From Aquilaria yunnanensis (lineage: Eukaryota > Streptophyta > Magnoliopsida > Malvales > Thymelaeaceae), in assembly GCA_039654915.1 (NCBI GenBank), contig CM077594.1, forward strand, positions 70,178,393-70,242,392: a stretch of DNA of 64,000 nucleotides, read 5' to 3'. Of this stretch, positions 11,750 through 23,629 are shown piece by piece. The position numbers and the translations under genes were made by a program. How positions within the stretch are numbered: the first letter of the stretch is position 1; every line of letters begins with the position of its first letter. The notes under the pieces were generated by a model that made no database searches, had not been told where the DNA came from, and saw only the letters and a list, made by a program, of their open reading frames with translations.

Positions 11750-13297
11750 TCTGGCGCCGTCTGTGGGAACCCACTCCTAGGTGGGCATCGTTGAAACTCG
11801 GCGTTCCAAGGATAAGGGGCTCTCGAAGTCCCCGTTCGCGCGAGAGGTTCAACCGGCTACTGAACAGCCTGTAGCAAGGACTTCCATGCTTGAGGATGAA
11901 CGTCCTTTAACTATTACCATGGGTTTCCTGCGTGATTTTCAGCGCTCCGTTGTGGCTAAAATGACGCAGCAACTGGACCGAAGATGGCCACAGCCGCCCC
12001 CGGGCCGAAGGCCCTCTTCCCCAGCACCTCATCGGGAGAAAAGTCCAAAGTCAACTCACCGGAGTTCAGGAAGCGGGGGCCAACGTGATGAGTCCTCGAT
12101 GGAAAATATACCCCCCAGGGTTGGGCCTACTGGAGAAACGGGGCTCAAGGGACCCGGGACTCCCCGCCGAAAGAGTTCTTCACCAAAAGAGAAATCGCAA
12201 TCTCCTCGGCGCCAAAGTTACTCTCCAAAAAGAAGGCGTTGCTCTCCATTGGCAGAGGCCTTGAGGCAGCAAGAAGAAGAGCCCAGTGCCACAGTCCTTA
12301 TGGCAAAAATTCTAAAGACGCTATAAAGAGTTGAGAGACAGGTAGCTTGGAATCCCGTCTGGTCTAGGTTGTCAGAAACCTTCAATGGAGATGAATCACC
12401 ATTTACCTAAGCAGTAGTTGAAGCACCCATGCCGAGTGACTTTCGGGTACCTTGGTTGGAAACCTATGATGGCCAGAGTGACCCCTAGGCTCACCTAACC
12501 AAATACAGGTGCAACATGGTATTGCACGGTGCTGATGAAACTACTCTGTGCAAGTACTTTGAGGTCACTCTCGCCGGACCAGCGACAGCATGGTACAACT
12601 CGTTAGCCCTCGGAACCATCATGAAATTCCAAGAGTTGTCTACCGCTTTCACGCAGCAATTCATCGGAAGCAGGCCGACGGTGAAAATGCCAGTTCAAAT
12701 GTTTGACATAGCGCAGAAGAATGGAGAAACCATTCACGACTATGTCGAAAGGTTCAACCGAGGAGCCCTGAGCATTCCGGAATTCAGGCCAGAAATACGT
12801 ATCCTCGCCATGAAACAGGGACTTCGGAGAGATTCCCAGTTGTTCTATGAATTCTCTAAGGACCCCCCAGACACCCTCAACGAATTTTACCGAAGGTTGA
12901 GTAGCACATGACTGCTGAAGAGCTGAGGATGGGGGGCCCAAAGCTCGATCATATCTGTACCGAGGGGCCGAACCAACAACCTCGCTACCCAACCGAGTTA
13001 GGAGGATGACCTTAGAAGCTTAGAGGAAAAAGGCCGTTGACTTTTAGTCTCCTGAACACCACAAGGAAAAACATCCTCTTGGCCATGGAAAGGCAAGGGA
13101 CCCAAATTCAACGACCGAAGGCCATGACCTCGGACAACAAAAAGAACATGAAAAAGTTTTGTTCGTTCCATCAGGACCATGGGCACGATACCGAGGATTG
13201 CTTCCAGCTGAGGAAGTACATAGAGTCCCTAATAAAGCAGGGTCAACTTCGACGTTACCTGCCAATTCCCTCCCCAAAATGAAGGAGGGAAGAGGAA
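11718..13297 (+). pseudogene. Tat-A gag
   Basis: The start ATG at 11718 is inside the LTR (ACC ATG context) and reads through the primer site as GHHLAPSVG. A TAG at 11778 is the first break. Then come a long basic, proline- and serine-rich segment, and the capsid-like domain with VARTSM..., LTKYR, GPATAWYNSL, MPVQMFDIAQ, DYVERFN and FYEFSKDPPDTL. In-frame stops occur at 12324, about 12408 and 12486, and a frameshift near 12897. The zinc-knuckle-like segment KKFCSFHQDHGHDTEDCFQL is at about 13150-13210, the variant form usual for this lineage. gag packages element RNA in cytoplasmic particles. Confidence 0.88.
11752..11769 (+). other. Primer-binding site of Tat-A
   Basis: TGGCGCCGTCTGTGGGAA, two bases after the LTR end. 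TGGCGCC starts are usual for Tat/Athila-type plant gypsy elements; I do not assign the tRNA with certainty. The site lies inside the gag reading frame. Confidence 0.85.
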
Positions 13298-13854
13298 GTG
13301 AAAGGCGATGATGAGGAATATGACTCCGACAGACGTTGGAACCAAAGTCCTAGAAGACGTCCGCCACCTCCGGCAGGAGTAATTCAGATGATCACCATAG
13401 GCCTACCATCAGCAGAGAGGAAAAGAAAAGCCAGGGAGATTTCGGTAATGGAACACGGGAACCCATCAAAAAAGCTTGTTCGGAAAGATGGGTCTACCAT
13501 AATATTCCCTCATGACGATCCACTACTGGTCATGGCAAGGATAGGAAGTTGGGACGTCAAAAGGGTACTGCTCGATGATGGTTCTAATGCTGACGTCTTA
13601 TTCTCTCATTTGCTACCGAGTTTGGGCATCTCAACCTTAATCCCGTCACTTCTCCTACGTTCGGAGTGGGACCATCCAAACTCCCCATCCTCGGCTGGAT
13701 TGATCTTCTCCTGATGTTAAGAGGAATTTCACTAAAGAACAAAGACGAGCTGTTCGCCTCCACAATGACAAGGTTCATCATCATAGATCTCCCTTCATCA
13801 TATAACGCCATCCTTAGGAGGCAAACGTAAGGAAACCTTCACATCCACTCGGAT
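13298..13854 (+). pseudogene. Tat-A protease region
   Basis: Conserved segment DGSTIIFPHDDPLLVMARIG precedes the aspartic protease motif VLLDDGSNADVLFSHLLPSL (about 13565-13625). A frameshift near 13640 breaks the frame; the downstream segment SSYNAILRRQT and DVKYLTVTF returns in the RT frame. It would cleave the gag-pol polyprotein in the particle. Confidence 0.8.
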
Positions 13855-14930
13855 GTGAAGTATTTGACTGTCACCTTCGCCACAAAGGATGGAGATGCTA
13901 AGATCTTCATCGATCAAGGGGAGGTGATGAAAGTATTTGTCAAAGTGAGAAAGACCCCGGCAACAAACTGCACACAGACTACGGGAGCGAAGATCATTCT
14001 CACAGGAGAACCAAAGGGAGAAGGAACAGAAGGTCTTGAAAAAATAGAAACGGAAGATATAGAACTTGTCCCAGGCCGAAATACCCGAATAGGGAAAAAA
14101 TTGGCCAGAGGCGACAAGGAAAAACTTGTATCTTTCCTGTTAATGAATAAAGATTTGTTTGCCTACTCACCGAAGGACATGCCTGGGGTAGACCTTCGCA
14201 TAATTCAGCATAGCCTTAAAGTGCGCCCAGAGGCAAAGCCTATCCATTAGAAAAAGTGAAGCCTCTCGGTGCACAAAAATAACTTCGTCAAAACTGAAGT
14301 TCAGCACCTAATAGACGCAGGTGTAATTAGGGAAGCCAATTACCCCGAATGGCTTAGTAATGTGGTTATCACCACAAAAGAAGGGAGTGACAAGCTCCGA
14401 ATGTGTATCGACTTCCGAAACATGAACGACGCTTGTCCTAAGGATTCGTATCCTTTGCCGCCAATAGAGCAACTGGTGGACTCGACCGCCGAGTACGGTC
14501 TCCTGAGTTTCCTCAATGCCTTTAGTGGGTATCACCAAATCAGAATGGACCCCGGAGATGAGGAAAAAACCACCTTCATCACTGAAGTTGGTATATATTG
14601 TTACATCAGAATGCCCTTCGGGCTTAAAAATGTAGGAGCCACCTATCAGAGGCTAATGAACAAAGTCTTCAATGCCCAAATAGGAAGGAACATGGAAGTC
14701 TATGTCGATGATATGATAGTCAAGAGTAAAGTGCCTAGCAGTCACATCACAGACTTGGAGGAAACTTTTCACCAATTGAGAACCTTCGGAATCCGCCTGA
14801 ATCCCAAAAAATGCATCTTTGGCGTAAGCGAGGGTAAGTTCCTCGGATTTATGGTGCCAGAAAGGGGTATCGATGCCAATCCGGAAAAGGTCAAAGCACT
14901 ACTAGGATTCTGAACTCCTACCACAATGAA
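13855..14930 (+). pseudogene. Tat-A reverse transcriptase
   Basis: Same frame from 13855 to 14913 except for two stops near 14248-14258. Motifs in order: FLLMNKDLFAYSPKDMPGV, WLSNVVITTKEGSDKLRMCI, DFRNMNDACPKDSYPLPPIE, FSGYHQIRMDP, YIRMPFGLKN, ATYQRLMNKVF, catalytic YVDD at 14701-14712, then GKFLGFMV. The catalytic motif is intact. LLSFLNAFSGY has Asn where relatives in this window have Asp (FLDAFSGY), so the first catalytic aspartate is lost. Confidence 0.9.
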
Positions 14931-16079
14931 AGATTTGCAAAGGCTCACAGGGAGAATAACGCCCCTTAGCAGGTGTATCTCTAGATATGGGGATTGCTGC
15001 CGATCGTTCTTTAAGGTCCTCACCAAGGCAGCAAAAAATGGTGGCATCCTCAGAAGTAATGTGCATCTTTAGAACCAAGACTACGAAAAGGCCTGGGAAG
15101 AGCTTAAGGCCTACCTGGCTCGTTTACCAACACTCCGGCAGCCACGGGAAGGAGAACCCCTGATACTATACCTCGCAGTCACGGAAAAGGCACTAAGTTC
15201 GATTCTTGTGAAGGACGAGGGAATGGAACAATGGCCAGTATACTATGTGAGCAAGTCCCTGCATGGTGCCGAAGTCAGGTACCCTATACTGCAAAAGGCT
15301 TTTATGCCCTGGTGCTTGCAAGTAGGATACTGCGCCCGTATCTCCAAGGCCACCCCATTATTGTCCGAAGTAACCTACCTCTTCGCGATATCATGAAGAG
15401 GGTAGACCATTTGAGAAGGCTTTCCAAATGGTGCATAGAGCTTGGTGAATATGATATCACCTATAAGCCGAGGAAGGCAACAAAAGCTCAAGCTTCAGCG
15501 TATTTCATTGTCAAAGTACCAATTGCCGAGGATGGTCAACCAAATCTTAGCAAAAGTGAACCAGAGTGTACTCTGTTTGTAGATGGGGCCTCCGGCTCTA
15601 AGCACCAGGGAGCTGGAGTAATCATTCACGGCCCCAAAGGAATGGAAGTCATGAAGGGCATCAAATTTAGGTTCAATGTCACCAACAATGTGGTAGAGTA
15701 TGAAGCCCTCATAGCAGGGTTACACCTTGCTAGAAAAATTGGCATAACAAACCTGAAGGGCAACAGTGATTCTCAGCTAGTGGTCCGGCAGATGGTAGGG
15801 GACTATACTACGAAGGACCCAACCTTGGCAAAATATAACGAGCTTGTGTCAAAGCTCATTCAAGAATTCGACGCCATGCACATTGAGAATGTGCCTCGCC
15901 AAGACAATGCTGAAGCGGATAGTTTGGCCAAATCAAGAAAGTCCACTGAGGTATTAAGCCATTCAAGCATAGCAATAATGACCATAGCAACCTCGAAAAA
16001 AGGATGGAAAAATTCTATAAAAAGGTATCTCACAACCTCGGAGATTCCCGATGACCCTCACAAAGCAGCAAAAGTGTGA
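14931..16079 (+). pseudogene. Tat-A dual RNase H region
   Basis: Two RNase H domains follow RT. The first (about 15150-15390) has LYLAVTEKALSSILV where gypsy RNase H has a catalytic DAS, so it lacks that aspartate, then PVYYVSKSLHGAEVRYP. A frameshift near 15300 switches frame. The second (about 15570-15950) is a full RNase H with FVDGASGS, EYEALIAGL, SDSQLVVRQM and NAEADSLA, keeping the D-E-D-D set. A degenerate first domain plus an acquired archaeal-type second domain is known for the Tat lineage. Confidence 0.88.
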
Positions 16080-17337
16080 AGATGCTCCGAATGATATTTC
16101 CTAATTGGGGAAGAATTATACCGACAGGGGTATGCAAGTCCGCTACAAAGGTGTGTCAGCGAAGAGGACACTAGGACAGTTCTTGAAGAAGTCCACGACG
16201 GGCCTTGTGGTTTCCACATCGGAACTGGCGCCCTTGCAGGAATAATACTCCGCCAGGGGTACTTTTGGCCCACCCTAAGAAAGGACACAAGACAGTTCAT
16301 CCAAAAATGTGGTAATTGCCAAAGACACGCTAGCATCCAGAGATTACCCTCGGAATCAATAATCTCGGTCAACTACCCCTATCCCTTTGCAGTATGGGGC
16401 ATTGACCTTATCGGGCCACTCCTGACAGTTCGTCCAGAAATGTGGTAATTGCCAAAGACACGCTAGCATCCAGAGATTACCATCGGAATCGATAATCTCG
16501 GTCAACTACCCCTATGCCTTTGCAGTATGGGGCATTGACCTTATCGGGCCACTCCTGACAGCACCTGGAGGAGGGAAGTTCTACGTGGTTGTAGTGGATT
16601 ACTTCACTAAATGGGTCGAGGCAGAGCCCCTGACGACCATTTCGGCAAAGGGCATACAAAAATTCATCTAGAAGAACATTGTATGCAGGTTCGGCATACC
16701 GAGGGTGATAGAGGCCGATAATAGTTCTCAGTTTATCGACAAGGGATTCCAAGAATTCATCACCGACCTCGGGATAAAAATGCACTTCGCCCTCGTAGCT
16801 CATCCTCAAAGCAACGGATAAATAGAGGTATCTAACAGAACCATAAAAGATGGTCTGAAGAAGAGGTTGGGGGAAGCAAATGGAAAATGGCCAGGAGAAC
16901 TTCCTAGTGTGCTATGGAGCTATCGGACAACACCCCGAAGGGCCACGGGCGACACACCTTTTTCACTCGTCTTAGGCATAGAGGCCATTATTCCTATCAT
17001 CGTAGTCCAGCCATCAGTTAGGGTACAAGTGTTCGACGTGGAAGGAAATAACCTAGGTTTGAGAGCTAAGCTCAACCTAATTGACAAACACAGAGAAATG
17101 GCTGAACTTAGAAGAAAAGCCTTTCAGCAAAGAGTGGCTACAACTGCGAACTTGCGCGTTAGGCGAAAAGGGATAAGGAAGGGAGACCTCATCATCCGAA
17201 AGGCTGAGTTCGCACCTTGAAAGCCATCTCACGGGGTACTTCGGGCAAACTGGGAAGGGCCTTATTTGGTCCTTGAAGAGGTTCGAAACGGAGTCTATAC
17301 ATGGCACTCTGATGCCTTGAAGAAATTCTATGCTTAG
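16080..17337 (+). pseudogene. Tat-A integrase
   Basis: HHCC zinc-binding segment (EVHDGPCGFHIG then KCGNCQRHA), core motifs WGIDLIGP, a decayed second Asp segment (IEADNSSQF), and AHPQSNG before a stop. A 133-bp tandem duplication (16291-16556) shifts the frame through the core. From 16867 an open stretch covers ELPSVLWSYRTTPRRATGDT and the C-terminal region to WHSDALKKFYA and TAG at 17335. No chromodomain is seen. Integrase would join cDNA to host DNA. Confidence 0.87.
16291..16556 (+). repeat. 133-bp tandem duplication in Tat-A integrase
   Basis: 16291-16423 and 16424-16556 are near-identical (for example GGTAATTGCCAAAGACACGC in both). 133 is not a multiple of three, so the duplication shifts the integrase frame. 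Tat-E has one copy at the equivalent place (about 34585-34715). Confidence 0.93.
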
Positions 17338-17689
17338 AATTTTGATCAGAAATTTGTACAAGTTAGAAATTTTTTCTAAGTAGAAACAATTTTCAGAAAA
17401 ATGACTTCACCTAAGAGTTCTTTCCAAACAAGGTTCAAGTATGTACTTATGAAAGTCATGTATTCCTCCCGAAGTTGGTTGCGTCATTTCCCCGAAATGA
17501 GCATCCGCCGAATGTGGCAGATAAAAAAGGCCAAACTTTGCCAAAGGGTATTCGTCAAAAGTTAGCGTTTCCCCCAAGGCGGTGGACAAAAAGACTACTA
17601 CTCAGAGACATAACCAAATTTTAAAGAAAAGGGAAACATGTCATTAAGAAGGCCTTATTATAAGGAGGAAATTACAAGAAGAAAATTAC
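17338..17689. other. Tat-A spacer between integrase and antisense gene
   Basis: Convergent spacer: integrase ends on the plus strand and the antisense gene ends on the minus strand. I see no open frame of note. The minus strand near 17660 is AT-rich (TTATAATAAGG), a possible poly(A) region for the antisense gene. Confidence 0.5.
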
Positions 17690-17773
17690 AAAGAAACAAA
17701 AGAAGACAAAAGCCCTAAACACCCAAGGGACCCCGGCATCATGAGATGCTCTGCCAGTGTTCTTAGCCGTTGC

Positions 17774-20700
17774 TGTTAGGCTCACCTCCTAAGTGCTTGG
17801 CTTAGGCCAAGGAATAAAAAGAAGTGATGTGAAGGACTATGGAAACTAGTACAGTGATGTATGTGCAAGGCTGGTAACTTTGAGGGCCTATTTGCACACA
17901 GAAATTTGACTATGGGAGAAATGATAGAAAATAAAATTTGAGGACTAAATTACACACTTAGCTTGGTGGTACAATTAAAACCACAAAGTATAGGATGATG
18001 TTTTCAGCCATGCAAGTTTTTATGGTAACTAGTGCAATACTAGGCCAAATTAAGGAGACAACAATGATTACAAGTCACATCATGTCTCTCACTAAGGCAT
18101 AAACCATCATTATTCTAGTTTGCCTAACTAGAACTATTTCTAGTTACTTGGCCGGTTTTATTTGGAAGGAAATTGTACTTTGGAACTTGTGTGGTTTTGT
18201 GCTTGGCATAATGGGCCATGAGGTGACCTAAGTGTCAAGTTATATGCATGTTTTAGTGGCAGCCTTGTAGTCATGTGAAGTTGAAGGCTTCATTGAGCCA
18301 TGCTAATAAATTGGAGCCGAAAGCTAAGATTTATGCCAACTTATGTATATGTGTCCTATGGCCGGTTTTAGTCAAAGCCATTTAAGCCTTGCTTGCCTTC
18401 ATTTCGACTTCCTTGTTCACTTGGCCGAGAGCTTGTTTTGCTTAAGTTCTTGAGTTCCTTCAAGCTTTGGTTTCGGTTCAAGGGAATTTGAAGCTTAATT
18501 GAAGAAGACAAGCTAGCAAGCTTGGTTTCGGCACTAGACCATTCCAATTCAAGCTTTGGACTTGAAGATTCAAGGAAAGCCGAGCCAATCAAGCTAGGGT
18601 TTTGAGGTAATTTGTGCGTTTCCTTGAATACATGGTAATTCTTCCATGAACAAGGAGTTAAAGTGTTGAATTGATGGTATATTAGGCCAATTTGGTGAAG
18701 AACACTTTGGCTTGGAAGTTTGATGCATGGCCGAAAGCTTGACTTGAGGTAATTCCATGCTCTTCCCTTGAATACATGGTAATTCTTCCATGAACAAGGA
18801 GTTAAAGTGTTGAATTGATGGTATATTAGGCCAATTTGGTGAAGAACACTTTGGCTTGGAAGTTTGATGCTTGGCCGAAAGCTTGACTTGAGGTAATTCC
18901 ATGCTCTTCCCTTGAATACATGGTAATTCTTCCATGAACAAGGAGTTAAAGTGTTGAATTGATGGTATATTAGGCCAATTTGGTGAAGAACACTTTGGCT
19001 TGGATGTTTGATGCTTGGCCGAAAGCTTGACTTGAGGTACTCTTCCCTTGATTACATGGTAATTGTTCCATGAACAAGGTTTAATGATGCCTAGATGGAT
19101 ATATGTTGGGCTAAATTAGTGAGGAACATCAAAGTTTGGAAATGTGTATTTGGCCGAGAGTTTGAGCTAAAGTAACTTAGTGTTCTTCCTTGATTACATG
19201 GAAATTAATCCATGAACAATGTTTATTGATGCCTAATTGATCATGTGGTAGGCTAATTGGAGTGAAGAACACTTGGGCTTTGAAGTTGGTATCTTGGCCG
19301 AAAGCTATTGAGGTAGGGTTCACTTAACACTTGACTTTGCTTGGTGAATTACCATGGTTCAAGTGTTTAGAGTAGCTAAGTGATGGATAAAATTGCCAAA
19401 TGACCTTAGTTGCTTGATGGGCTATTGAGAATGGATTCAGTTATGTGTTGATTAGCTAATTAACTATTGTACATGTGCTAGAAATGCTAGCAAATGTGTG
19501 GCCTATTTGCTAGGCATTTTGGAGCTCTAAGTGGAAGTGGAGTATTTGATGAAGTTATGTGTGCAAAATGCACATGGGCACATGTTATGGAATATTGGCC
19601 GAGAGCACTTTGTGGTGTGTGTGTGCGTTATTGTGTGCTTTGGTGAATTCTATGTGCTTGCTAACCCAATTTATGTTATTGTTGATTATATGCCCCGGTT
19701 ATCTATCATGTATATGTATATGTATATATTTGGTTTTCCTTGTCTTTGTGTTTGTTTTGCAAGTTATGTTGACCTAATGGGAGGTTAAGCTTGAGTTGAT
19801 TACTCAGCTTAACTAAATAAACTCTTAGTTGAGTTGTATATCAAGTGAACTCTACTGAGTTTTATACTCACTGCCCATCCTACTTGTTTTTCAGGAAAAG
19901 ACATTCGGCTTGAATAGTGCTTACTTGCTTTGTGCTTGTGTTTTGTGCTAGCTTTTAATTGTCAAGGTATGTGCCAATGAGTGCTTGGCTATTGGTTTTG
20001 GTACATTACAAGTCTTATTTTACAAGTTGGGCGAGACTTATGTGCTAAGTTTGCAGGCTTGTAGTGTTGGGACCTGTCTAGGAGTGCAGTATGGATACTT
20101 GGACTTTGGCTCTGATCATAGTGTTCACCTTCATGAGTATGAATATGGCAATTGGGTTGGTGTTGCAGTGTGAGCTTTTGTATGGAATACTTAAGGTTCT
20201 CTTTGACCATTAGTGGTCTTGATTTGTACTATAACTTGGCATAGTTTGCTTATGGGTTCATGGCATGTAGCCATGTTGGAAACTAGGTAGACTACCATTT
20301 TGTGTGTATATATGTAGTCTTGGATACCTAGCTTTGTGTTGGTTTTGTTGGACTTATGTGCCAAGTTATGTGTATGATCCTATGGGTGGTTTTAGACATG
20401 TATATTTGTTGAATGCTTTGGGCCAAGGTTTGGCATATCAATGTGAATAGTTATGGACTTATGCTTGGTTATGTGAGTTTGGAGCATGAAATGTTGTGAA
20501 CCACTTTGTTGGCGGAGAAGATCATGTGCATATCAACATGTGTTTTTCAAACCAAAGTAACTACTGTGGGCTTCTTGGTTGACATTTAGGTAGTACACTT
20601 GATTGCACACCATTTATGCACTTATCTTTCATTAAGTGTTGCCTTGCTTGTCATGCAAGTAAACTATTAAAGCCTTGCTTGTTTTGCAAGTTAGTGGTGT

Positions 20701-20897
20701 TGGGTCTTACATCTACTGCAAGTAAACTATGGATTTGTTTTAAAGCCTCCTTGGCCACCTCCCAGGCTTTCCACCTTAAGAAAATAAGACTTAATGGTCT
20801 CTTTGCTTGTTTGGCCGAATTGAAGAACTTGAAATTAAATTCTGGGTTTGGGAGTTAAACTTAGAATTTTGGGCCAGGGCCTGTGTGAGGTGTGATA
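17774..20897 (+). mobile_element. Solo LTR of the Chr-B family in Tat-A
   Basis: Starts TGTTAGGCTCACC and ends GGTGTGATA; both ends align with the 5' LTR of Chr-B (27860 to 25413, minus). The flanks GTTGC (17769-17773) and GCTGC (20898-20902) are a target duplication with one mismatch. It is 3124 bp against 2448 bp in Chr-B; a tandem array explains much of the difference. No internal domain, so the element was reduced by LTR-LTR recombination. It interrupts exon 4 of the antisense gene. Confidence 0.88.
18623..19330 (+). repeat. Minisatellite of 136-144-bp units in the solo LTR
   Basis: Units start at CTTGAATACATGG/CTTGATTACATGG: 18623, 18767, 18911, 19047 and 19189 (spacings 144, 144, 136, 142). 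The first three are nearly identical, the last two diverged. Each unit contains TTGGCCGAAAGCTTGA. The apparent long minus-strand open frame here is produced by the repeat. Confidence 0.92.
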
Positions 20898-23619
20898 GCT
20901 GCCTTCGATGCCGGAGGAGGGGCAAAGGGCAGGTTGAGGAGCTCAATTCTTGACCACGTCCAATGAGGTCCCTCGGGAATGTCTAGGGCAGCCAAGAAGG
21001 AAAGGTCGAGGTCTGGGTATTTTGTCAGAACTTGGTTTCGAGCCAAACAGAACCCGTCTTGGAAGGCAACTTTACTCGCCTGAAAGGCCTTGTCTTTCTC
21101 AACAGACAAGTCTTCCACTTCATTCTGCAGATCAGCAACCTCCTTCTCCAGCTTTTTCATCTTCTTCTTCTTCTTTGTCTCCTTCTTCAGGGACTCGACC
21201 TCGACCTGAGGTTCGGCGTTCTTAGCGAGGGCCTTCGCCAGAAGAGCGGAATCTTCCTCCTTCTCCTTTTGATAGGCCTTGTTAGCCGAGGTGAAGCTCA
21301 CGACTTTCGCACCGAGGTTGGACGTCTTCTTGAAGAAATCCTTTAAGAGCTCTTCCTGGCCCTTCAAGAGTTCCTCCCGAAGTTTGGCAACCTCCTCCTT
21401 GGCTATTCGGCTCAACTCGGCCTTCTTGACGACCGAGTTCGCACAGAAGACTTTGGCCTTCTCCAGATGGTCTTCGGCCCAAGCTCAGACCGAAGATTGT
21501 TTTGTTGCCCAAGCTCTGCAATAGCCGCTATACCCCAAGAGCTGCAAAAAATAGGGCAGGACACTTGGTAAAACTCGCACAAGGACAACCAAACACTTAG
21601 AAAAATTTGGGAGAAGAAAAGATAAGATAAACGGTCCGAAGAGTACCTGGGCAGCATGCTCTGACATCTTGGCGGCGAGGACCTCCTCGTTCATGCACTC
21701 CTTGGGAACTGCCTTGAAGGAAGCCTGGGTGAACATGCCCCTCGCCATCTGGGGAGCCATTTGCTAGCAGTCGTCGGAGAACAAATTCATGTCCTCCGTG
21801 AAAGCCCAGAAACGCTCCCTCAGGACCTTATCCTTCGGGATGTGGGAATCCCGAAGAGCCCGCCTCTTGGCGTGCTCCACCATCCAGGACGAGGGCGCCA
21901 TCTCCTCTGCGGAGTCAAGAAATGTTTCCATTAAGACATCATTCCTTAGCCATGTATCTATAAGATTTATGGTGCTGAAAATGTCTAAAGAACAAACCTT
22001 GCGCAACCTCGGCAACATCGTCATCGGAGTCCCACACTTCTTCCACGTAGTTAGGGACGTGTTTGCATTTGCTTCTTCTGCGCTCTTTGAGCTCCTCAAC
22101 AGAAAGGCCTCCTGCCGAAGAACCCAAAATGTCCGCCGACGTAGCAGGACTCCGGGAAAGCGCACTGGTGGCCACCTCGGGCGGCAGGTTGGCCGGGACT
22201 TCGGGCTGGCCGCCGACCTCCAGAAGGTCCTCCGGGGGTAGGGGAAGGTGGTCCTTCTTCGCCCTTTTGACCAAAGACGGCCCACTCCCAGACGTTTTGC
22301 GCCTCTTTGAAGCTCCCTTCTTCGTTTGTTCCCTTTTCTCGGCTTGGCCGAGGAAGAGGGGCTTGTAGTAACCATCTGACTCGTCGCCAATCTCTGAAAA
22401 AGAAAGAAAATATCAGTGTAAGTCTAGACGGATACTTATACTAAAAATTTGGAAATAAACTTACTCTCAAAAAGGGCTTTATAAGTGAGCTCCCCCTGAA
22501 GGAGCATCACCAGCTAGGACTCCTTTGCATCAGTAGCAGGAGCTGGCATACCAAGGTCCGTCTTGTGCTCTTTTCCACCCCAGCTCCCAAAGAACCTCCT
22601 CGGTCATGAGGGTCCACCTGATGCGGAAGGGATAGAGGGAGCGTGGGGGGACCTCGGCATCCCAGTCGGCGACAGAACGGATACGGCTGTCGAAGTCCAC
22701 AAACCTCACTGCCGACTTAGGAGTTAGCAGCTTTTTGGGATCCACGACGTCCGTCTCCAGCTTTCCCTGAGCCCACCTAGTCGGTATATCCGACCACGCC
22801 TTCGCCACTTTGAGGAAAAAGAACTTCCTTTACCACCCTTGCCAACTATCTTTAGTGTCGAAGGTGAACATGTATTTTTTGTTCCCAAACCCCCGAGGTA
22901 GCATGAAATAGAAGCCACCCTTCAGGACTAGATAGAGCTTGTAATACTGCATGAACATGATGAAGTGGGGTTTTATTTTGCAAACCCCACACATGCAGAG
23001 AAAAGCATTGAAATAACAATAAGAATTGGGTGGAAGCTGATTCACGGCTATACCATGGAATTGGCAAAAGTCGCAAATCATCTTCGGCGGAGGAAACCGA
23101 AGTCCAGCCTTCAGTTGGGCACAGAAGACGGTAACCTCGTCCTTACCGTTCATAAAGCTGAAGTGACCGAGATGAGGTAGTTTGGCGGTGGCATAAGAGG
23201 GAAGAAAGAACTTGGTCGTCCACTTCGCTAACTTTTCCGAAGTGGAGCAATAGGGCTGAGACATGAGAGGTTGCCAGCTCTTGGGAATGGATTGGACGGG
23301 CATAATAGGTACAGGGGAAGACATGTTCGGCAAGATGGAGCGACTTCGGAAAAGAGAGCCAAAGGACTTCGGGAAAAAAGAAAGAAACTTCGGGGACTAG
23401 AAGAGAACAAAAATTGAGACGACCGAAGGACCTTTAAAAAAAGAAGAAACTGACTGAAACGCTTGCCGAAGTCAGGATTAGAAGACGCCATCGTAAATGG
23501 TTGCCGAAAATCGCTTCGCCGCTTGCACCGCCGCAAAAAGAAAAGGAAGGGAAGAAAAAGTTCAAAGACAGATGAGAGCAAGAGAAGGATAGGGGAAGGC
23601 AAATGAGGAGAAGGAAGGG

Positions 23620-23629
23620 TTTATATAGG
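23620..23629 (-). promoter_or_regulatory. TATA box of the Tat-A antisense gene
   Basis: CCTATATAAA on the minus strand, about 290-300 bases before the antisense ATG. Upstream lies GGTAGTTATGGCGACGATTC, matching the same block in Tat-E and Tat-G. Conservation in three diverged copies, when most of the flanking spacer has drifted, supports a working promoter. Confidence 0.75.

Larger units (their letters stand above)
17690..23333 (-). pseudogene. Tat-A antisense gene (Transposase_28-like), split by a solo LTR
   Basis: Extra gene on the opposite strand to gag-pol. Exon 1 about 23333-22465: ATG near 23333 or 23324, then FFLPSYATAKLPHLGHFSF and a region resembling the plant Transposase_28 domain (LKAGLRFPPPKM, QLPPNSYCYFNAFL), one stop near 22830, then DVVDPKKLLTPKS. 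Intron 1 is 22394-22464 (GTAAGT...TTTTCAG). Exon 2, lysine- and proline-rich, runs to about 21998; intron 2 is damaged here. Exon 3 (FTEDMNLFSDD, EEVLAAKMSEHAAQ) ends at 21647; intron 3 is 21542-21646. Exon 4 is a coiled coil rich in KKETKKKKKMKKLEKE and is cut at 20898 by the solo LTR, resuming at 17773. Function unknown. Confidence 0.8.

Noticed and set aside
18594..18941. Minus-strand open frame of 115 codons with repeated SFMEELPCIQGKSMEL-like units
   Set aside because: It is produced by the 144-bp tandem repeat in a solo LTR; no family resemblance and no conservation outside the array.
18623..19330. CRISPR-like array
   Set aside because: Units are contiguous long repeats without unique spacers and lie in a plant LTR.
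21764..22390. Long minus-strand frame of 208 codons as a separate gene
   Set aside because: It corresponds to exon 2 and exon 3 of the antisense gene; comparison with Tat-E and Tat-G supports the spliced model.
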